Part shown: in pieces, positions 50,572 to 59,842 of the stretch
Layout of the letters: every line of letters starts with the position of its first letter
Numbering within the stretch: position 1 is the stretch's first letter
Source of the DNA: DASSUW01 sp963759375
Lineage (GTDB): Bacteria > Actinomycetota > Thermoleophilia > Solirubrobacterales > Solirubrobacteraceae
Direction of reading: 5' to 3'
DNA length: 64,000 nucleotides
Assembly: GCA_963759375.1 (NCBI GenBank)
Contig: CAVWYY010000002.1
Span: 558,001 to 622,000, forward strand
Position numbers and translations under genes: made by a program
Notes under the pieces: generated by a model
Databases searched by the model: none
Seen by the model: only the letters and a program-made list of their open reading frames with translations
Told to the model about the DNA's origin: nothing

Positions 50572-51396
50572 ATGAGCACGGTCGAGGCACCACTCGGAGG
50601 ACTCCTCAAGGACTGGCGGCAGCGCCGCCGGTTGAGCCAGCTCGATCTGGCGCTGGAGGCGGGCGTGTCGGCCCGCCATCTGAGCTTCCTGGAGACCGGT
50701 CGGTCCAAGCCGAGCCGCGACATGGTGATCCACCTGTCCGAGCAGCTCGAGGTGCCGCTGCGCGACCGCAACCAGCTGCTGCTGGCCGCCGGGTTCGCCC
50801 CCGCCTACTCCGAGCAGGCGCTCGACGCGCCCGACATGGCGCCGGTCCGGGAGGCGCTGGACCGCATCCTCAAGGGCCACGAGCCGTACCCGGCGGTGGT
50901 CGTCGACCGCTGGTGGGAGCTCGTCGCCGCCAACGCGAGCATCGCGATGTTCACCGGCCTGGCCGCCCCGCACCTGCTCGCGCCGCCGGTCAACGCCCTG
51001 CGCGTGACGCTGCACCCCGACGGGATGGCGCCGCACATCCTCAACCTCGCGGAGTGGCGCGCGCACCTGCTCGACCGCCTGCGCCGGCAGATCGCCGTCA
51101 CCAACGACGACCAGCTCGCGACGCTCTACGCCGAGGTCGCCGAGTACCCGGGCGGCGAGGCGAAGCTGAGCGCGCACGAGCCGGGGATCGCGGTGCCGCT
51201 GCGGATCGCGATCGACGGCGACGAGCTCGCGTTCTTCAGCACGATCGCCACGTTCGGGACGGCGGTCGACATCACGCTCGCCGAGCTGGCGATCGAGGCG
51301 TTCTTCCCGGCCGACGAGCGGACCGCTCAGGCGCTGACGAGCGCGCTGAGCGCCTCGCGCGCCGGATCGGCGAGCACCTCGAAGCGCACCGCGTAG
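50572..51396 (+). CDS. XRE family regulator with MmyB-like ligand-binding domain
   Basis: 274 residues. HTH (about 15-75): LLKDWRQRRRLSQLDLALEAGVSARHLSFLETGRSKPSR. The MmyB-like domain (about 100-265) begins HEPYPAVVVDRWWELVAANASI and ends VDITLAELAIEAFFPADERT. The group regulates divergent neighbouring genes in actinobacteria, often for small-molecule catabolism or fatty acid binding. ATG fits. The 3' end overlaps the convergent PilZ gene by 70 bases. Confidence 0.88.
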   Translation: MSTVEAPLGGLLKDWRQRRRLSQLDLALEAGVSARHLSFLETGRSKPSRDMVIHLSEQLEVPLRDRNQLLLAAGFAPAYSEQALDAPDMAPVREALDRILKGHEPYPAVVVDRWWELVAANASIAMFTGLAAPHLLAPPVNALRVTLHPDGMAPHILNLAEWRAHLLDRLRRQIAVTNDDQLATLYAEVAEYPGGEAKLSAHEPGIAVPLRIAIDGDELAFFSTIATFGTAVDITLAELAIEAFFPADERTAQALTSALSASRAGSASTSKRTA

Positions 51397-51617
51397 CTGT
51401 CGTAGCCCTGCTGGCGCAGGACCCGCGCCTTGCCGCTGATTCGCGGCGGGAGCTCGAACTCGAGCACCTCGTCGGTCGACAACGGACGCGTCGTGGCGAC
51501 GCACATCCCGCCAGGTCCCAGATCGACGGTTCGGCCGCTGATCGGCGACCCGCTCCGGCGGTGCAGCGTGCAGTCCATCTCCAGCCGCACCCGCGGCGAT
51601 CGGCGCTTCTCGCTCAC
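51327..51617 (-). CDS. PilZ domain protein
   Basis: 96 residues, one PilZ fold. The c-di-GMP motif RRSPR (RxxxR) is at 5-9, while the second motif reads DLGPGG where DxSxxG is expected, so the Ser is replaced by Gly and binding could be weakened. The GTG start overlaps the MFS transporter stop (GTGA). Convergent with the XRE gene. Confidence 0.82.
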   Translation of the reverse strand: MSEKRRSPRVRLEMDCTLHRRSGSPISGRTVDLGPGGMCVATTRPLSTDEVLEFELPPRISGKARVLRQQGYDSYAVRFEVLADPAREALSALVSA

Positions 51618-52824
51618 TGGCTCTCCTGGTTCCCCGGACGCGCCGTGCTCACGCGTACCGCCGCCCGCGGGCGGCGCGCGGCCGGGATGGCGGGCAGGCT
51701 GATCGCGAGCAGGATCGCCGGAACCGGCAGGACCGCGATCGTCCACAGCACGGTCTCGACGCCCCAGGTGTCGGCCACGACACCGAGCGCGGTGGCCATC
51801 ACGCCACCGAGCCCGATCGCCAGACCGAGCGTGACGCCCGACGCGAGCCCGACGTGGTTGGGCAGGTACGCCTGCCCGAGCACGACCGTGACCGAGAAGC
51901 TGGCGATCGTGAAGAAGCCGATCGTGCCGACGAGCAGCATCGCGGCCGGCTCGGCGACCAGCGGCAGCAGGAGCAGCAGCGGCAGGATCGCCACCATCGT
52001 GCCGACGAGCACCGTGCGGGCGCCCCAGCGGTCCACCAACCCGCCGCCGACCAGCGTGCCGAGCGCCCCGGCCGCGAGGAACAACGTGAGCGCGGCGTTG
52101 CCGGTCGCCTCGCTGGTCGCCAGCTGGGCGACGAAGTACGCCGGAACGAACGCCTGCACCCCGAAGTGGACGCCCGAGCGCGCCGCGATCAGCGCCGGTG
52201 AGGCGGCCGAACGCGCCCCAGTTGTCCCGGCCGCCCGCGGCGGGCGGCGCCGGCGAGTCCTCCAGGCGGCGCAGGCGCGGAAGCTCGCGCGCGGTGACGA
52301 CGGCGGCGGTCGACCGGGAACACCAGGAGCACGAGCGTTCCCGGCAGCCCGAACGCCAGCACCAGCGGCGTGGTCAGCAGCGGGCCGATCGCGAAGCCCG
52401 CGTTGCCGCCGACGGAGAACAGGCTCATGCCCCTCCCCCGCTGCTCGCGCGACGCCAAGCCCGCGAACTTGGCCCCCTCGGGATGGAACATGGCGACGCC
52501 GAGCCCCGACACGATCACCGCCAGCGCCAGCAGCCCGTACGACGGCGCCACGCCGGTCAGCGAGATGCCGATGCCCGCCGTGGCCAGCCCGCCCGGCATC
52601 AGCCACGGCCGCGCGACACGGTCCGAGAGGATTCCGAACAGCGGCTGGACGATCGACGAGCCAACCGTCGAGAACAGCAGCAGCGCGCCGAGCGCCGCGT
52701 ACGAATAGCCGCGCTGCACCGCCAGGAACGGCAGCAGCGCCGGCACCGCGCCCTGGCACAGGTCGATGCACATGTGGCCCGAGCCGAGGACGGTGAGCGC
52801 ACGGCGGTCGAGTGCGCCAGTCAT
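51614..52824 (-). pseudogene. MFS transporter (fosmidomycin-resistance type), frame broken twice
   Basis: About 403 residues if repaired, twelve helices. The first half has SGHMCIDLCQGAVPALLPFLAVQRGYSYAALGALLLFSTVGSSIVQPLFGILSD; the second half has VHFGVQAFVPAYFVAQLATSEATGN and LVGGGLVDRWGARTVLVG with the DRxGRR-like loop. An extra G near 52314 and an extra G near 52202 break the frame; without them the linker reads FPVTAAVVTARELPRLRRLE and RLTALIAARSG. It resembles the Fsr/FosB-resistance exporter group. The substrate is unknown. Confidence 0.82.
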
Positions 52825-53988
52825 GCCGCGGCCAGACGCTCCGCCACCAGCCGGTCGGGCGCGATCGCCAGCGTCACGGCGCCGTCCTTCACCCGCACCG
52901 CCGTCGCCTGCCCGCCGAGCTTGTCCGACACCCACTCGCGCAGCCGGCTTGCGAACTCGCGCTGGTCGCGCGCCGTGTCCCAGCGCCAGCGCATCACCAG
53001 CGCGTCGCCGACGCCGGCGTCGGAGCGCCACAGCTCGTAGCGATCCCCGCCCCAGCCGTCGGCGGCCTGACTTGAGCCCACCAGCTCGCGCGTCTGCAGC
53101 TCGCCCCACGTGCCGGCCGCCGCCCGCTCCCAGCCCTTGCCGAGCACGGCGCCCGCGCGCACGCGCACGCGGCTCGGGCTGGTCGGCGTCGAAGTAGGCG
53201 TCCGGGTGGAGGATCTGCTCGGTGGACACGGGCAGCCGCGATTCATACGCCAGATTCACGAGATCCCACCGCCCACCCGCCCGCTGCAGCAGCCGGTCGA
53301 TGAACGCGTTGCCGCCCACGTACGGGAACACCACCTGCGCCTCCAGGAACGGCGGCAGACCACCGGTGTCCTCGAACGCCGCGCCCAGCAGCCCGCCCAA
53401 CGTCTCCTCGCTGGTGAAGTAGCGCTGCACGTAGGCGTACATGAGCGCGGTCGCCGTGCCCTCGATCATCGCGCTCTTGGCCAGGTCGCGGTCGTCGTTG
53501 CCGGTCGGCTCGGTGAAGTCGTACTTCTGGTCCTCGAGCGCATGGGTGAGCTCGTGCGCGAGCGTCATCTCCGCGATCACCCGGGTGGAGTTGCCGCTGC
53601 CGGAGACGACCCGCAGCCGCCCGTCGCGCGGGTCGTAGTAGCCCGCGACGCCCTGCTCGAACAGCGAGCCGGTGAGGTCGCGCAGGTTGTCGTCGGGCTC
53701 GATCAGCCCGAGCATCTTCAGGACCTGCTCGTCGGCCTGGCGCTTCTCCGGCGGGTACGACCGGTCGAGGTCCTCGAGGCCTTCCCGGCGCGCCTGCGCG
53801 GCGGTCACTTCGACGGGCTTGGGGATCTCGTCGTAGCGCAGGTCGCGCAGCGTCTCGACCCGTTTGGCGATCGTGGCCACCGGCGCCGGCCGTTCCGCCG
53901 CCGCGGGCTGGTCCTCGTCCTCGGTCGCGAAGCCGATCGCGACGAGGATCACGAAGAGGACCGCCATGACGGCGAAGGGCGTGCGCAT
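52821..53988 (-). pseudogene. HExxH metalloprotease-like membrane protein, frame broken once
   Basis: About 388 residues if repaired. An N-terminal membrane helix (about 5-22, FAVMAVLFVILVAIGF) precedes an extracellular domain with AHELTHALEDQ (His145, Glu146, His149) as the zinc motif, and a beta C-terminal part GWGGDRYELWRSDAGVGDALVMRW. An extra C near 53176 breaks the frame (DQPSRVRVRAG once removed). An extracellular zinc protease or chaperone-like protein of unknown target. It overlaps the MFS gene by four bases. Confidence 0.82.
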
Positions 53989-54032
53989 CCCTGATTGGAT
54001 AGCGGGTCCACGACCGAAAGGACGCCAGCCAC

Positions 54033-54758
54033 ATGCCAGACAGGGCCGCCCTCGTCACCGGAGCGTCGAGCGGGATCGGGCTCGCGATCGCCGATCTGCT
54101 GGGCTCGGAGGGCTATGGGCTGACCGTTGCCGCGCGCCGCCCCGAGAAGCTCGCGGGCGCCGCCGAGGAGCTGCGCGCCAAGGGCTACGAGGTGGAGGAG
54201 GTCGCCGCCAATCTGACCGCTGAGGAGGACGTGCAGCGCGTGGTGGCGGCGCACCGCGAGCGGTTCGGCCGCATGGACGTGCTCGTGAACAGCGCGGGCG
54301 TGGGCGTGGGCGCGCCGGTCGCCGACCACCTGACCAAGCGCGTCGACATGCAGCTCGACCTCAACCTGCGGGCGATCATCCTCTTCTACCGCGAGAGCGT
54401 CGACCTGCTGCGGGCCGCCGGCGCCGAGCACCGCAACGCGCTCGTCATCAATCTGTCCTCGATCGCGGGCAAGGCGGGCGCGGGCTGGCTGTCGGTCTAC
54501 GCGGCCACCAAGTCCGCCGTGATCGGCTGGACGCAGTCGATGAACCACGAGCTGGCGAGCGACGGGATCAAGAACGTCGCGCTGTGCCCGGGCTTCGTCG
54601 ACACGCCGATGGCCGACTTCGTCAAGGGCCAGATCCCACCGGATCAGATGATCCGCACCGAGGACATCGCGGAGGCCGTCCGGTTCCTGCTGCGAACATC
54701 ACCGGCGTGCCGCGTGCCCGAGATCGTCTTCGAACGGCCCGGGGACGAGACCCTGTAG
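54033..54758 (+). CDS. SDR family oxidoreductase
   Basis: 241-residue short-chain dehydrogenase. The Rossmann motif TGASSGIG is at 10-17, NSAG near 89, catalytic Ser in INLSSIAG and YAATK (Tyr/Lys) near 159-163. C-terminal CPGFVDTPMADF follows. It reduces or oxidises an unknown carbonyl/alcohol with NAD(P). It is divergent from the HExxH protease with 44 bases between starts. Confidence 0.92.
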   Translation: MPDRAALVTGASSGIGLAIADLLGSEGYGLTVAARRPEKLAGAAEELRAKGYEVEEVAANLTAEEDVQRVVAAHRERFGRMDVLVNSAGVGVGAPVADHLTKRVDMQLDLNLRAIILFYRESVDLLRAAGAEHRNALVINLSSIAGKAGAGWLSVYAATKSAVIGWTQSMNHELASDGIKNVALCPGFVDTPMADFVKGQIPPDQMIRTEDIAEAVRFLLRTSPACRVPEIVFERPGDETL

Positions 54759-54837
54759 CCGAGCGCAAGCAAACAGCCGCCGAATCGTTCGGGCTGACGG
54801 TAGGCTTGACGATGCGTTGTCAGGACGTGCAATCGAC

Positions 54838-55581
54838 GTGACGCCCCCAGCGAACGGAGACAACGTCGTCGCGCTGCGTGCGCAGCTGGATCGCACCGAG
54901 CGCCAGGCGTCGGCGCGCCAGCACCAGCTGGAGCGCTACGCCGCGGACCTGCGCGAGATCTTCAAGCAGGAGCGCTCGCGGGCCCAGGAGCTGCGCGAGT
55001 CCTACAAGGCGACCGTGCGCGCGCTGTCCAACGCCGTCGAGGCCCGTGACGCCTACACGGGCAAGCACGCCGAGCGCGTGACCGCGTACGGCATCGCGCT
55101 GGCCCGCGCCACCGGCCTGAACACCGACCAGCTGCCCGAGATCGAGTTCGGCTTCCTGCTGCATGACGTCGGCAAGGTCGGGGTGCCCGACGCGATCCTG
55201 TTCAAGCCGGGCGCGCTGAGCGACGACGAGTTCGCGCTGATCGCCCAGCACCCGGTCATCGGCTCGGAGATCCTGCGCGACGTCGACTTCCTCGGCGAGG
55301 GCAAGCTCGTGGTCCGCCACCACCACGAGCGCTGGGACGGCAGCGGCTACCCGGACCGCCTGAGCGGCGACGACATCCCGCTGGCCGCGCGGGTGTTCGC
55401 GGTCGCCGACGCGCTCGACGCGCTCACCACCGACCGGCCGTACCGCCGCGGCACGCGCTTCGAGCGCGCCCGCGAGGAGATTCACAACCACTCCGGCACC
55501 CAGTTCGACCCCGCCGTCATCGCCGCTTACGACACGATCTCCGACGAGACCTTCGCCGAGCTGCGGGCAGGGAACGCGTGA
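54838..55581 (+). CDS. HD-GYP domain phosphodiesterase
   Basis: 247 residues. An N-terminal coiled coil (about 15-60) precedes a HD-GYP domain. The HD pair is in LLHDVGKVGVPD (109-110), and HHHERWDGSGYPD (161-173) carries the GYP loop. DALTTDRPYRRG is the downstream conserved helix. Hydrolyses c-di-GMP to GMP or pGpG. The GTG at 54838 is favoured over an upstream TTG at 54817. The response regulator starts in its last codons (GTGA overlap), so the pair works like a split RpfG. Confidence 0.88.
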   Translation: MTPPANGDNVVALRAQLDRTERQASARQHQLERYAADLREIFKQERSRAQELRESYKATVRALSNAVEARDAYTGKHAERVTAYGIALARATGLNTDQLPEIEFGFLLHDVGKVGVPDAILFKPGALSDDEFALIAQHPVIGSEILRDVDFLGEGKLVVRHHHERWDGSGYPDRLSGDDIPLAARVFAVADALDALTTDRPYRRGTRFERAREEIHNHSGTQFDPAVIAAYDTISDETFAELRAGNA

Positions 55582-55952
55582 CGCGGACCATCCTGATCGT
55601 CGACGACGATCCGATGATCCGCAAGCTGATCGCCACCACGCTGGAGGACGTGTCCGGCTACCGGCTCCGGGAGGCGTCGAACGGCGCCGAGGCGGTCGAG
55701 CGGGCGGTCGAGGAGCGCCCCGAGATCGTGTTCCTCGACGTCGACATGCCGCGGGTCAACGGCATCGAGGCGTGCCGGCGGCTGCGCTCGGACCCGGCGA
55801 CGGCGGGCGCGACGATCGTGATGCTCACCGGCGACTCCGGACCGCAGGCCGAGCGCGGCGCGCTGGCCGCCGGCGCCGACCTGTTCCTCACCAAGCCCTT
55901 CTCGCCGCTGCACCTGCTGCGGCTCGTCGACCGGATCGGAGCCGCCTCGTGA
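55578..55952 (+). CDS. CheY-like response regulator
   Basis: 124-residue single receiver domain. The acidic pocket DDD is at 9-11, the phosphoacceptor is Asp54 in VFLDVDMP, and the Lys is in FLTKPF. No output domain. The GTG start overlaps the HD-GYP stop. It probably controls the HD-GYP enzyme or an unseen histidine kinase target. Its end overlaps the LLM oxidoreductase start. Confidence 0.92.
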   Translation: MTRTILIVDDDPMIRKLIATTLEDVSGYRLREASNGAEAVERAVEERPEIVFLDVDMPRVNGIEACRRLRSDPATAGATIVMLTGDSGPQAERGALAAGADLFLTKPFSPLHLLRLVDRIGAAS

Positions 55953-56989
55953 AGCTCGGTGTCGCCATCGGATACTGGGGCCTCGGGCTGACGTCCGAGG
56001 ACCAGCTCGCGATCGTGCAGGAGGCCGAGCGCCTCGGCTACGACTCGGTGTGGACCGCCGAGGCCTACGGGTCCGACGCGGCGACGATCCTCGGCTGGCT
56101 CGCCGGCCAGACGTCGCGCATCCGCCTCGGCTCGGGGATCTTCCAGATGCCCGGCCGGTCGCCGGCGATGACCGCGATGACCGCCGCGACGCTGGACCAG
56201 CTGTCGGGCGGGCGGATGATCCTCGGCATCGGCTCCAGCGGCCCGCAGGTCGCCGAGGGCTGGCACGGCCAGCGGTTCGGCCGCCAGCTCCAGCGCACGC
56301 GGGAGTACATCGAGGTCGTGCGCATGGCGCTGCGCCGCGAGCGGGTGGTGTTCGAGGGCGAGACCCTCACGCTGCCGCTCCCGGACGGCCCCGGCAAGGC
56401 GCTCAAGCTCACGATCGCGCCGATGCAGGAGCGCATCCCGATCCTGCTCGCCGCGATCGGCCCGAACAACACCACGCTGGCCGCCGAGATCGCCGACGGC
56501 TGGATCCCGACGCTGTTCTCGCCCGAGCACGTCGCCGAGTTCCGGCCGCTGCTCGAGGAGGGCTTCGCGCGCGCCGGGGGCGGCAAGGGCTTCGACGACT
56601 TCGAGATCGCCCCGATGGTCAACGTCATGGTCACCGACGACGTGGACGCGGCGCGTGACGCGATGCGCCACTACGTGGCGCTCTACGTCGGCGGCATGGG
56701 GTCGCGCGACAAGAACTTCTACAACGCCCTCGTCAGCCGCTACGGGTTCGAGGACGCGGCGCGCAAGGTCCAGGACCTGTACCTGGAGGGCAGGAAGGAC
56801 GAGGCGGCCGCGGCACTGCCGGCCGAGCTGATCGACACCGTGTCGCTGTGCGGACCGCCCGACGCGGTGCGCGAGCGGCTCGCCGTGTTCCGCGACGCCG
56901 GCGTCGGCACGCTGATGATCGCGCCGATGGCGTGGACGCGCGAGTCGCGCCTGGAGCAGCTCCGGCTCGTCGCCGAGCTGAATTCTTGA
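55949..56989 (+). CDS. LLM class F420-dependent oxidoreductase
   Basis: 346 residues with the luciferase-like TIM barrel: MKLGVAIGYWGLGLTSED, LGYDSVWTAEAYGSDA, TSRIRLGSGIFQMPGRSPAMTAM and GRMILGIGSSGPQVAEGWHG at the flavin/F420 loop. Many members use F420 or FMN. Substrate not clear. The GTG start overlaps the response regulator stop, and its own stop overlaps the TTG start of the glycosyltransferase. Confidence 0.92.
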   Translation: MKLGVAIGYWGLGLTSEDQLAIVQEAERLGYDSVWTAEAYGSDAATILGWLAGQTSRIRLGSGIFQMPGRSPAMTAMTAATLDQLSGGRMILGIGSSGPQVAEGWHGQRFGRQLQRTREYIEVVRMALRRERVVFEGETLTLPLPDGPGKALKLTIAPMQERIPILLAAIGPNNTTLAAEIADGWIPTLFSPEHVAEFRPLLEEGFARAGGGKGFDDFEIAPMVNVMVTDDVDAARDAMRHYVALYVGGMGSRDKNFYNALVSRYGFEDAARKVQDLYLEGRKDEAAAALPAELIDTVSLCGPPDAVRERLAVFRDAGVGTLMIAPMAWTRESRLEQLRLVAELNS

Positions 56990-58175
56990 GAGTCCTCCTC
57001 GGCGCCTTCGGCGATCCGGGGCACGCGTTCCCGATGCTCGCGCTCGGCGAGGAGCTCGTGGCGCGCGGGCACGCGGTGGCGCTGCAGACCTGGCGGCGCT
57101 GGGAGGCGCCGGCGGTCGCGGCCGGCATGACGTTCGCCGCGGCGCCCGAGTACCAGGTCTTCCCCACGCGGGAGCGCCCGCTCAAGCCGTACGAGGCGGC
57201 CGTGCGGGCGGCCACCGAGACGCAGCCGGTAGTCCGCGAGTTCGCGCCCGACATCGCGGTGTCGGACATCCTCACGCCGGCGCCCGCGCTGGCCGCCGAG
57301 CTCGAGGGCGTGCCGGTGGCGACGCTCGTGCCGCATCTGCACCCGCACCTCCCGCCCGGCTTCCCGCCGTACGCGATCGGGGCGCGGCTGCCGCGCACCG
57401 CGGCGGGCCGCGCGCTGTGGCGCGCCACCGACCGGCTGGTGGCGATCGGGCTCGAGCAGGGCCGCCGCGAGTACAACGAATGTCGCGCCCGGCTCGGGCT
57501 CGGCCCACTGCCGTGGGTCCACACGGGCCTGTCGCGGGCGCTGACGCTCGTGGCGACGCTGCCGCAGCTCGAGTACCCGCGCGACTGGCCGGCGTGGCTG
57601 CGCATCGTCGGCCCGCTGATGTGGGAGCCGCCGGGTGAGCGCGTGGACCCGCCCGCCGGAGACGGCCCGGTCGTGCTGGTGGCGCCGTCGACCGCGCAGG
57701 ACCCCGGGCACCGGCTCCTCCGGGCGGCGCTCGCGGGCCTGGCGGCCGAGCCGGTGCGCGTGATCGCCACCTACAACGGGCGCGACCCCTCGCCTCCGTG
57801 GACGTCCCGGGCAACGCGGTGCTGGTGCCGTGGCTGTCCTACTCGCGGACCATGCCGGCGTGTGACCTCGTCGTCGCCCACGGCGGCCACGGGACGCTGA
57901 TGCGCGCGCTGGCCTGCGGCTGCCCGGTGGTCCTCTCCCCGGCCGGCGGCGACATGGCCGAGAACGCCGCGCGGGTGGACCGAGCAGGGCTCGGCGTGCG
58001 GCTGCCGCGGCGATTGTGCACGCCGACCGGGGTCCGGCTCGCCGTGCGACGGGCGCTGCGGCGGCCCGACATCGCCCCGCGCGTGCGGCGCGTGGCCGCG
58101 TGGATCGCCGCACGCGACGGCCGCGCGCGGGCCGCCGCGGAGCTCGAGGCCTGGTTCAGCCGAGGAACGCCTTGA
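56986..58175 (+). pseudogene. GT1-type glycosyltransferase (MGT-like), frame broken once
   Basis: About 396 residues if repaired. The N-terminal acceptor domain starts RVLLGAFGDPGHAFPMLALGEELVARGH. The donor domain has DLVVAHGGHGTLMRALACGCPVVLSP, the typical GT1 nucleotide-sugar loop (HGG...G). A missing base near 57797 breaks the frame; restored it reads DPSPPVDVPGNAVLVPW. TTG start overlapping the LLM stop (TTGA). Likely a macrolide- or phenolic-type glycosyltransferase for an unknown aglycone. Confidence 0.83.
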
Positions 58176-59142
58176 CGTCGTCGAGCCGCTGCTGCACGGC
58201 GGCCCGCAGCGTCTTCGTCGCGCGGTCGAAGAACTCCGGCTCGCCGCCCGCCCACGTGCCGGCAGCCTCGCCGTCGACGAGGATCACCGGCACCCCGTCG
58301 CCGCGGAAGTCGTAGCAGCGGTCGATCACGTCCGGGTGGGCGAACCGGTCCCGCCCGTCGGGCGCGAAGCCCATCTGCAGGCAGTCCCACTTCGGGAGCA
58401 GGTCGACCGTGCCCGTGAGCGGCTGGACCTTCCCGAACGCCTTCGCGTCCTTGGCCAGGATCAGCAGGCCGTCGTCGAGCTCGGCGGTGTCGTGCGTGGC
58501 GAGCGCCGCCTTGGCGCGCTTGGCGCCGGCGCCGGACCACCACTGGAAGTCCTTCGCTCGGATCGGTCCGAACGCGCGCAGGTACTCGCCGGCCAGCCAC
58601 GCCAGCGCGTCGTCCGCGTCGGCCTCCTCGACGTCGGCGGTGACGTAGCGCAGCTCGTTCGAGCGCAGCCCACCCGCGGCGACCCGCACGAGCTCGCCGT
58701 CACGGGTCATCTGGGCGGACACGCCCTTGAGCTCCTTCGCCTCGGTGCCGGTCGCCTCGCGCATCTCGTCCTGCGTGAGCGGCTCGGTGGCGGCCTTGAG
58801 GAGCTGCGTGCGGATCGCCTCGTAGCGCTTGTCGGTCAGCTTGAAGTGGCGGAAGCGCTTGACCCGGTCGTTCGCAGGCGCCGGCGTGGCGCGGAACGCG
58901 AGATGCGCGGTCCGGCGCGGCAGCAGGTGGATCGACTGCCGCATCGCGGGCAGCCGGATCGCGTCCAGCCGCCGGAACGCCGCCGCGTCGAGCTTCTTCG
59001 CGCGGGCGTGCAGTGACAGCGGTGCGGTGGGGTGCGCGCTGTAGACGCCGATGACGGCCTTCAGCGCTGCAGCGCCGTTCGGCGCGGTCCGGCCGAGCTT
59101 CTGCCGGTCGTACGTCCAGGCCCTCAGGAGCTCGACATCCAC
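58156..59142 (-). CDS. Winged-helix YcaQ/AlkX-like protein
   Basis: 328 residues of the HTH_42 family. The family opens with arms such as LRAWTYDRQKLGR and has helices RLPAMRQSIHLLPRRTAHLAFRATPAP, then the central FGPIRAKDFQWWSGAGAKRAKAAL and WDCLQMGFAPDGRDRFAHPDVI. Characterised relatives (YcaQ/AlkZ) are DNA glycosylases that unhook interstrand crosslinks, but the catalytic Q-x-Q/D is not clear here, so activity is uncertain. GTG start. Its 3' end overlaps the glycosyltransferase by 20 bases. Confidence 0.78.
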   Translation of the reverse strand: MDVELLRAWTYDRQKLGRTAPNGAAALKAVIGVYSAHPTAPLSLHARAKKLDAAAFRRLDAIRLPAMRQSIHLLPRRTAHLAFRATPAPANDRVKRFRHFKLTDKRYEAIRTQLLKAATEPLTQDEMREATGTEAKELKGVSAQMTRDGELVRVAAGGLRSNELRYVTADVEEADADDALAWLAGEYLRAFGPIRAKDFQWWSGAGAKRAKAALATHDTAELDDGLLILAKDAKAFGKVQPLTGTVDLLPKWDCLQMGFAPDGRDRFAHPDVIDRCYDFRGDGVPVILVDGEAAGTWAGGEPEFFDRATKTLRAAVQQRLDDVKAFLG

Positions 59143-59183
59143 ATCCGGAGCATGCCAGCCGCAAGCGCGGGTAGGCCTTAACG

Positions 59184-59504
59184 ATGCTCACTTTGACACC
59201 GACTGCAGAAGAGGCCGTGCGCCGCATCGTCGCGAGCGCTCCGGTCGACGACGACACCGGCGGTCTGCGCATCTCCCCCGGGGAGCCGACGCCCGACGGC
59301 GTGCCGCTGCAGCTGACCATCGTCGACGTGCCGGGCGACGGCGACCAGGACGCGGGCGCGCCCGACGCCCACGTCTACGTCGACCCGGCCGCCGTCGAGG
59401 TGCTCGACGACAAGCTGCTCGACGCCCAGCTGGAGGGCGATCAGGTCGGATTCGCCCTGATCGACGCCCCCGGCGGGACGAACGGCAGCCCCACCGAGGG
59501 CTGA
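59184..59504 (+). CDS. HesB/IscA-fold protein lacking the cluster cysteines
   Basis: 106 residues: MLTLTPTAEEAVRRIVASAP and GLRISPGEPT, VYVDPAAVEVLDDKLLDAQLEGDQVGFALID match the HesB/IscA beta-helix fold. The three cysteines that ligate iron-sulfur clusters in IscA (C near 35 and CGC near 100) are absent, so an Fe-S role is unlikely. The fold may serve as a small-molecule or protein-binding module. It is divergent from the YcaQ-like gene with 41 bases between starts. Confidence 0.75.
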   Translation: MLTLTPTAEEAVRRIVASAPVDDDTGGLRISPGEPTPDGVPLQLTIVDVPGDGDQDAGAPDAHVYVDPAAVEVLDDKLLDAQLEGDQVGFALIDAPGGTNGSPTEG

Positions 59505-59511
59505 GCGGCGA

Positions 59512-59754
59512 TCAGGCCGGGTCCTTCGGCATCAGGATCCACAGCGGGATGTAGACCAGCGGCGTCGTGATCACGGCGCCGACCGCCATCGCCACTCGGG
59601 CGACGACGAGGTTGACTCCGTAGCGGCGGGCCAGGCCGGCGGTGACGCCGGCGATCACGCGGCCCTGCCGCGGCCGGGTCAGGCCCTGGGCCGCGAGCCA
59701 TTCGCGGGCGCCGGAGAGTGAGTTGTCGTATTGGGGGGTGTTGGCGTATTCCAT
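59512..59754 (-). CDS. PspC domain protein
   Basis: 80 residues. The N-terminus is polar; the PspC part starts near 29 with QGRVIAGVTAGLARRYGVNLVVARVAMAV, followed by one membrane helix (about 52-74, AVITTPLVYIPLWILM). The PspC family senses envelope stress; this short form lacks other domains. Stop is 8 bases from the HesB-like gene's stop. Confidence 0.85.
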   Translation of the reverse strand: MEYANTPQYDNSLSGAREWLAAQGLTRPRQGRVIAGVTAGLARRYGVNLVVARVAMAVGAVITTPLVYIPLWILMPKDPA

Positions 59755-59842
59755 GCCACCAGGATCGCCGTGGCGGGGCGCGCTCTCAGGCCTGCCACCC
59801 TGCGGACTGCGGTACCGGGCGGCCGCTCCCTTACGGGTTCGG

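Noticed and set aside
52189..53988. A 599-residue fusion of the metalloprotease with the MFS transporter
   Set aside because: It is a by-product of the frame break near 53176; the MFS start ATG and the metalloprotease C-terminus are both recognisable in their proper frames.
58156..59142. Confident assignment as crosslink-repair glycosylase AlkZ/YcaQ
   Set aside because: The family fold is clear but the catalytic glutamine motif could not be located, so only the family name is given.
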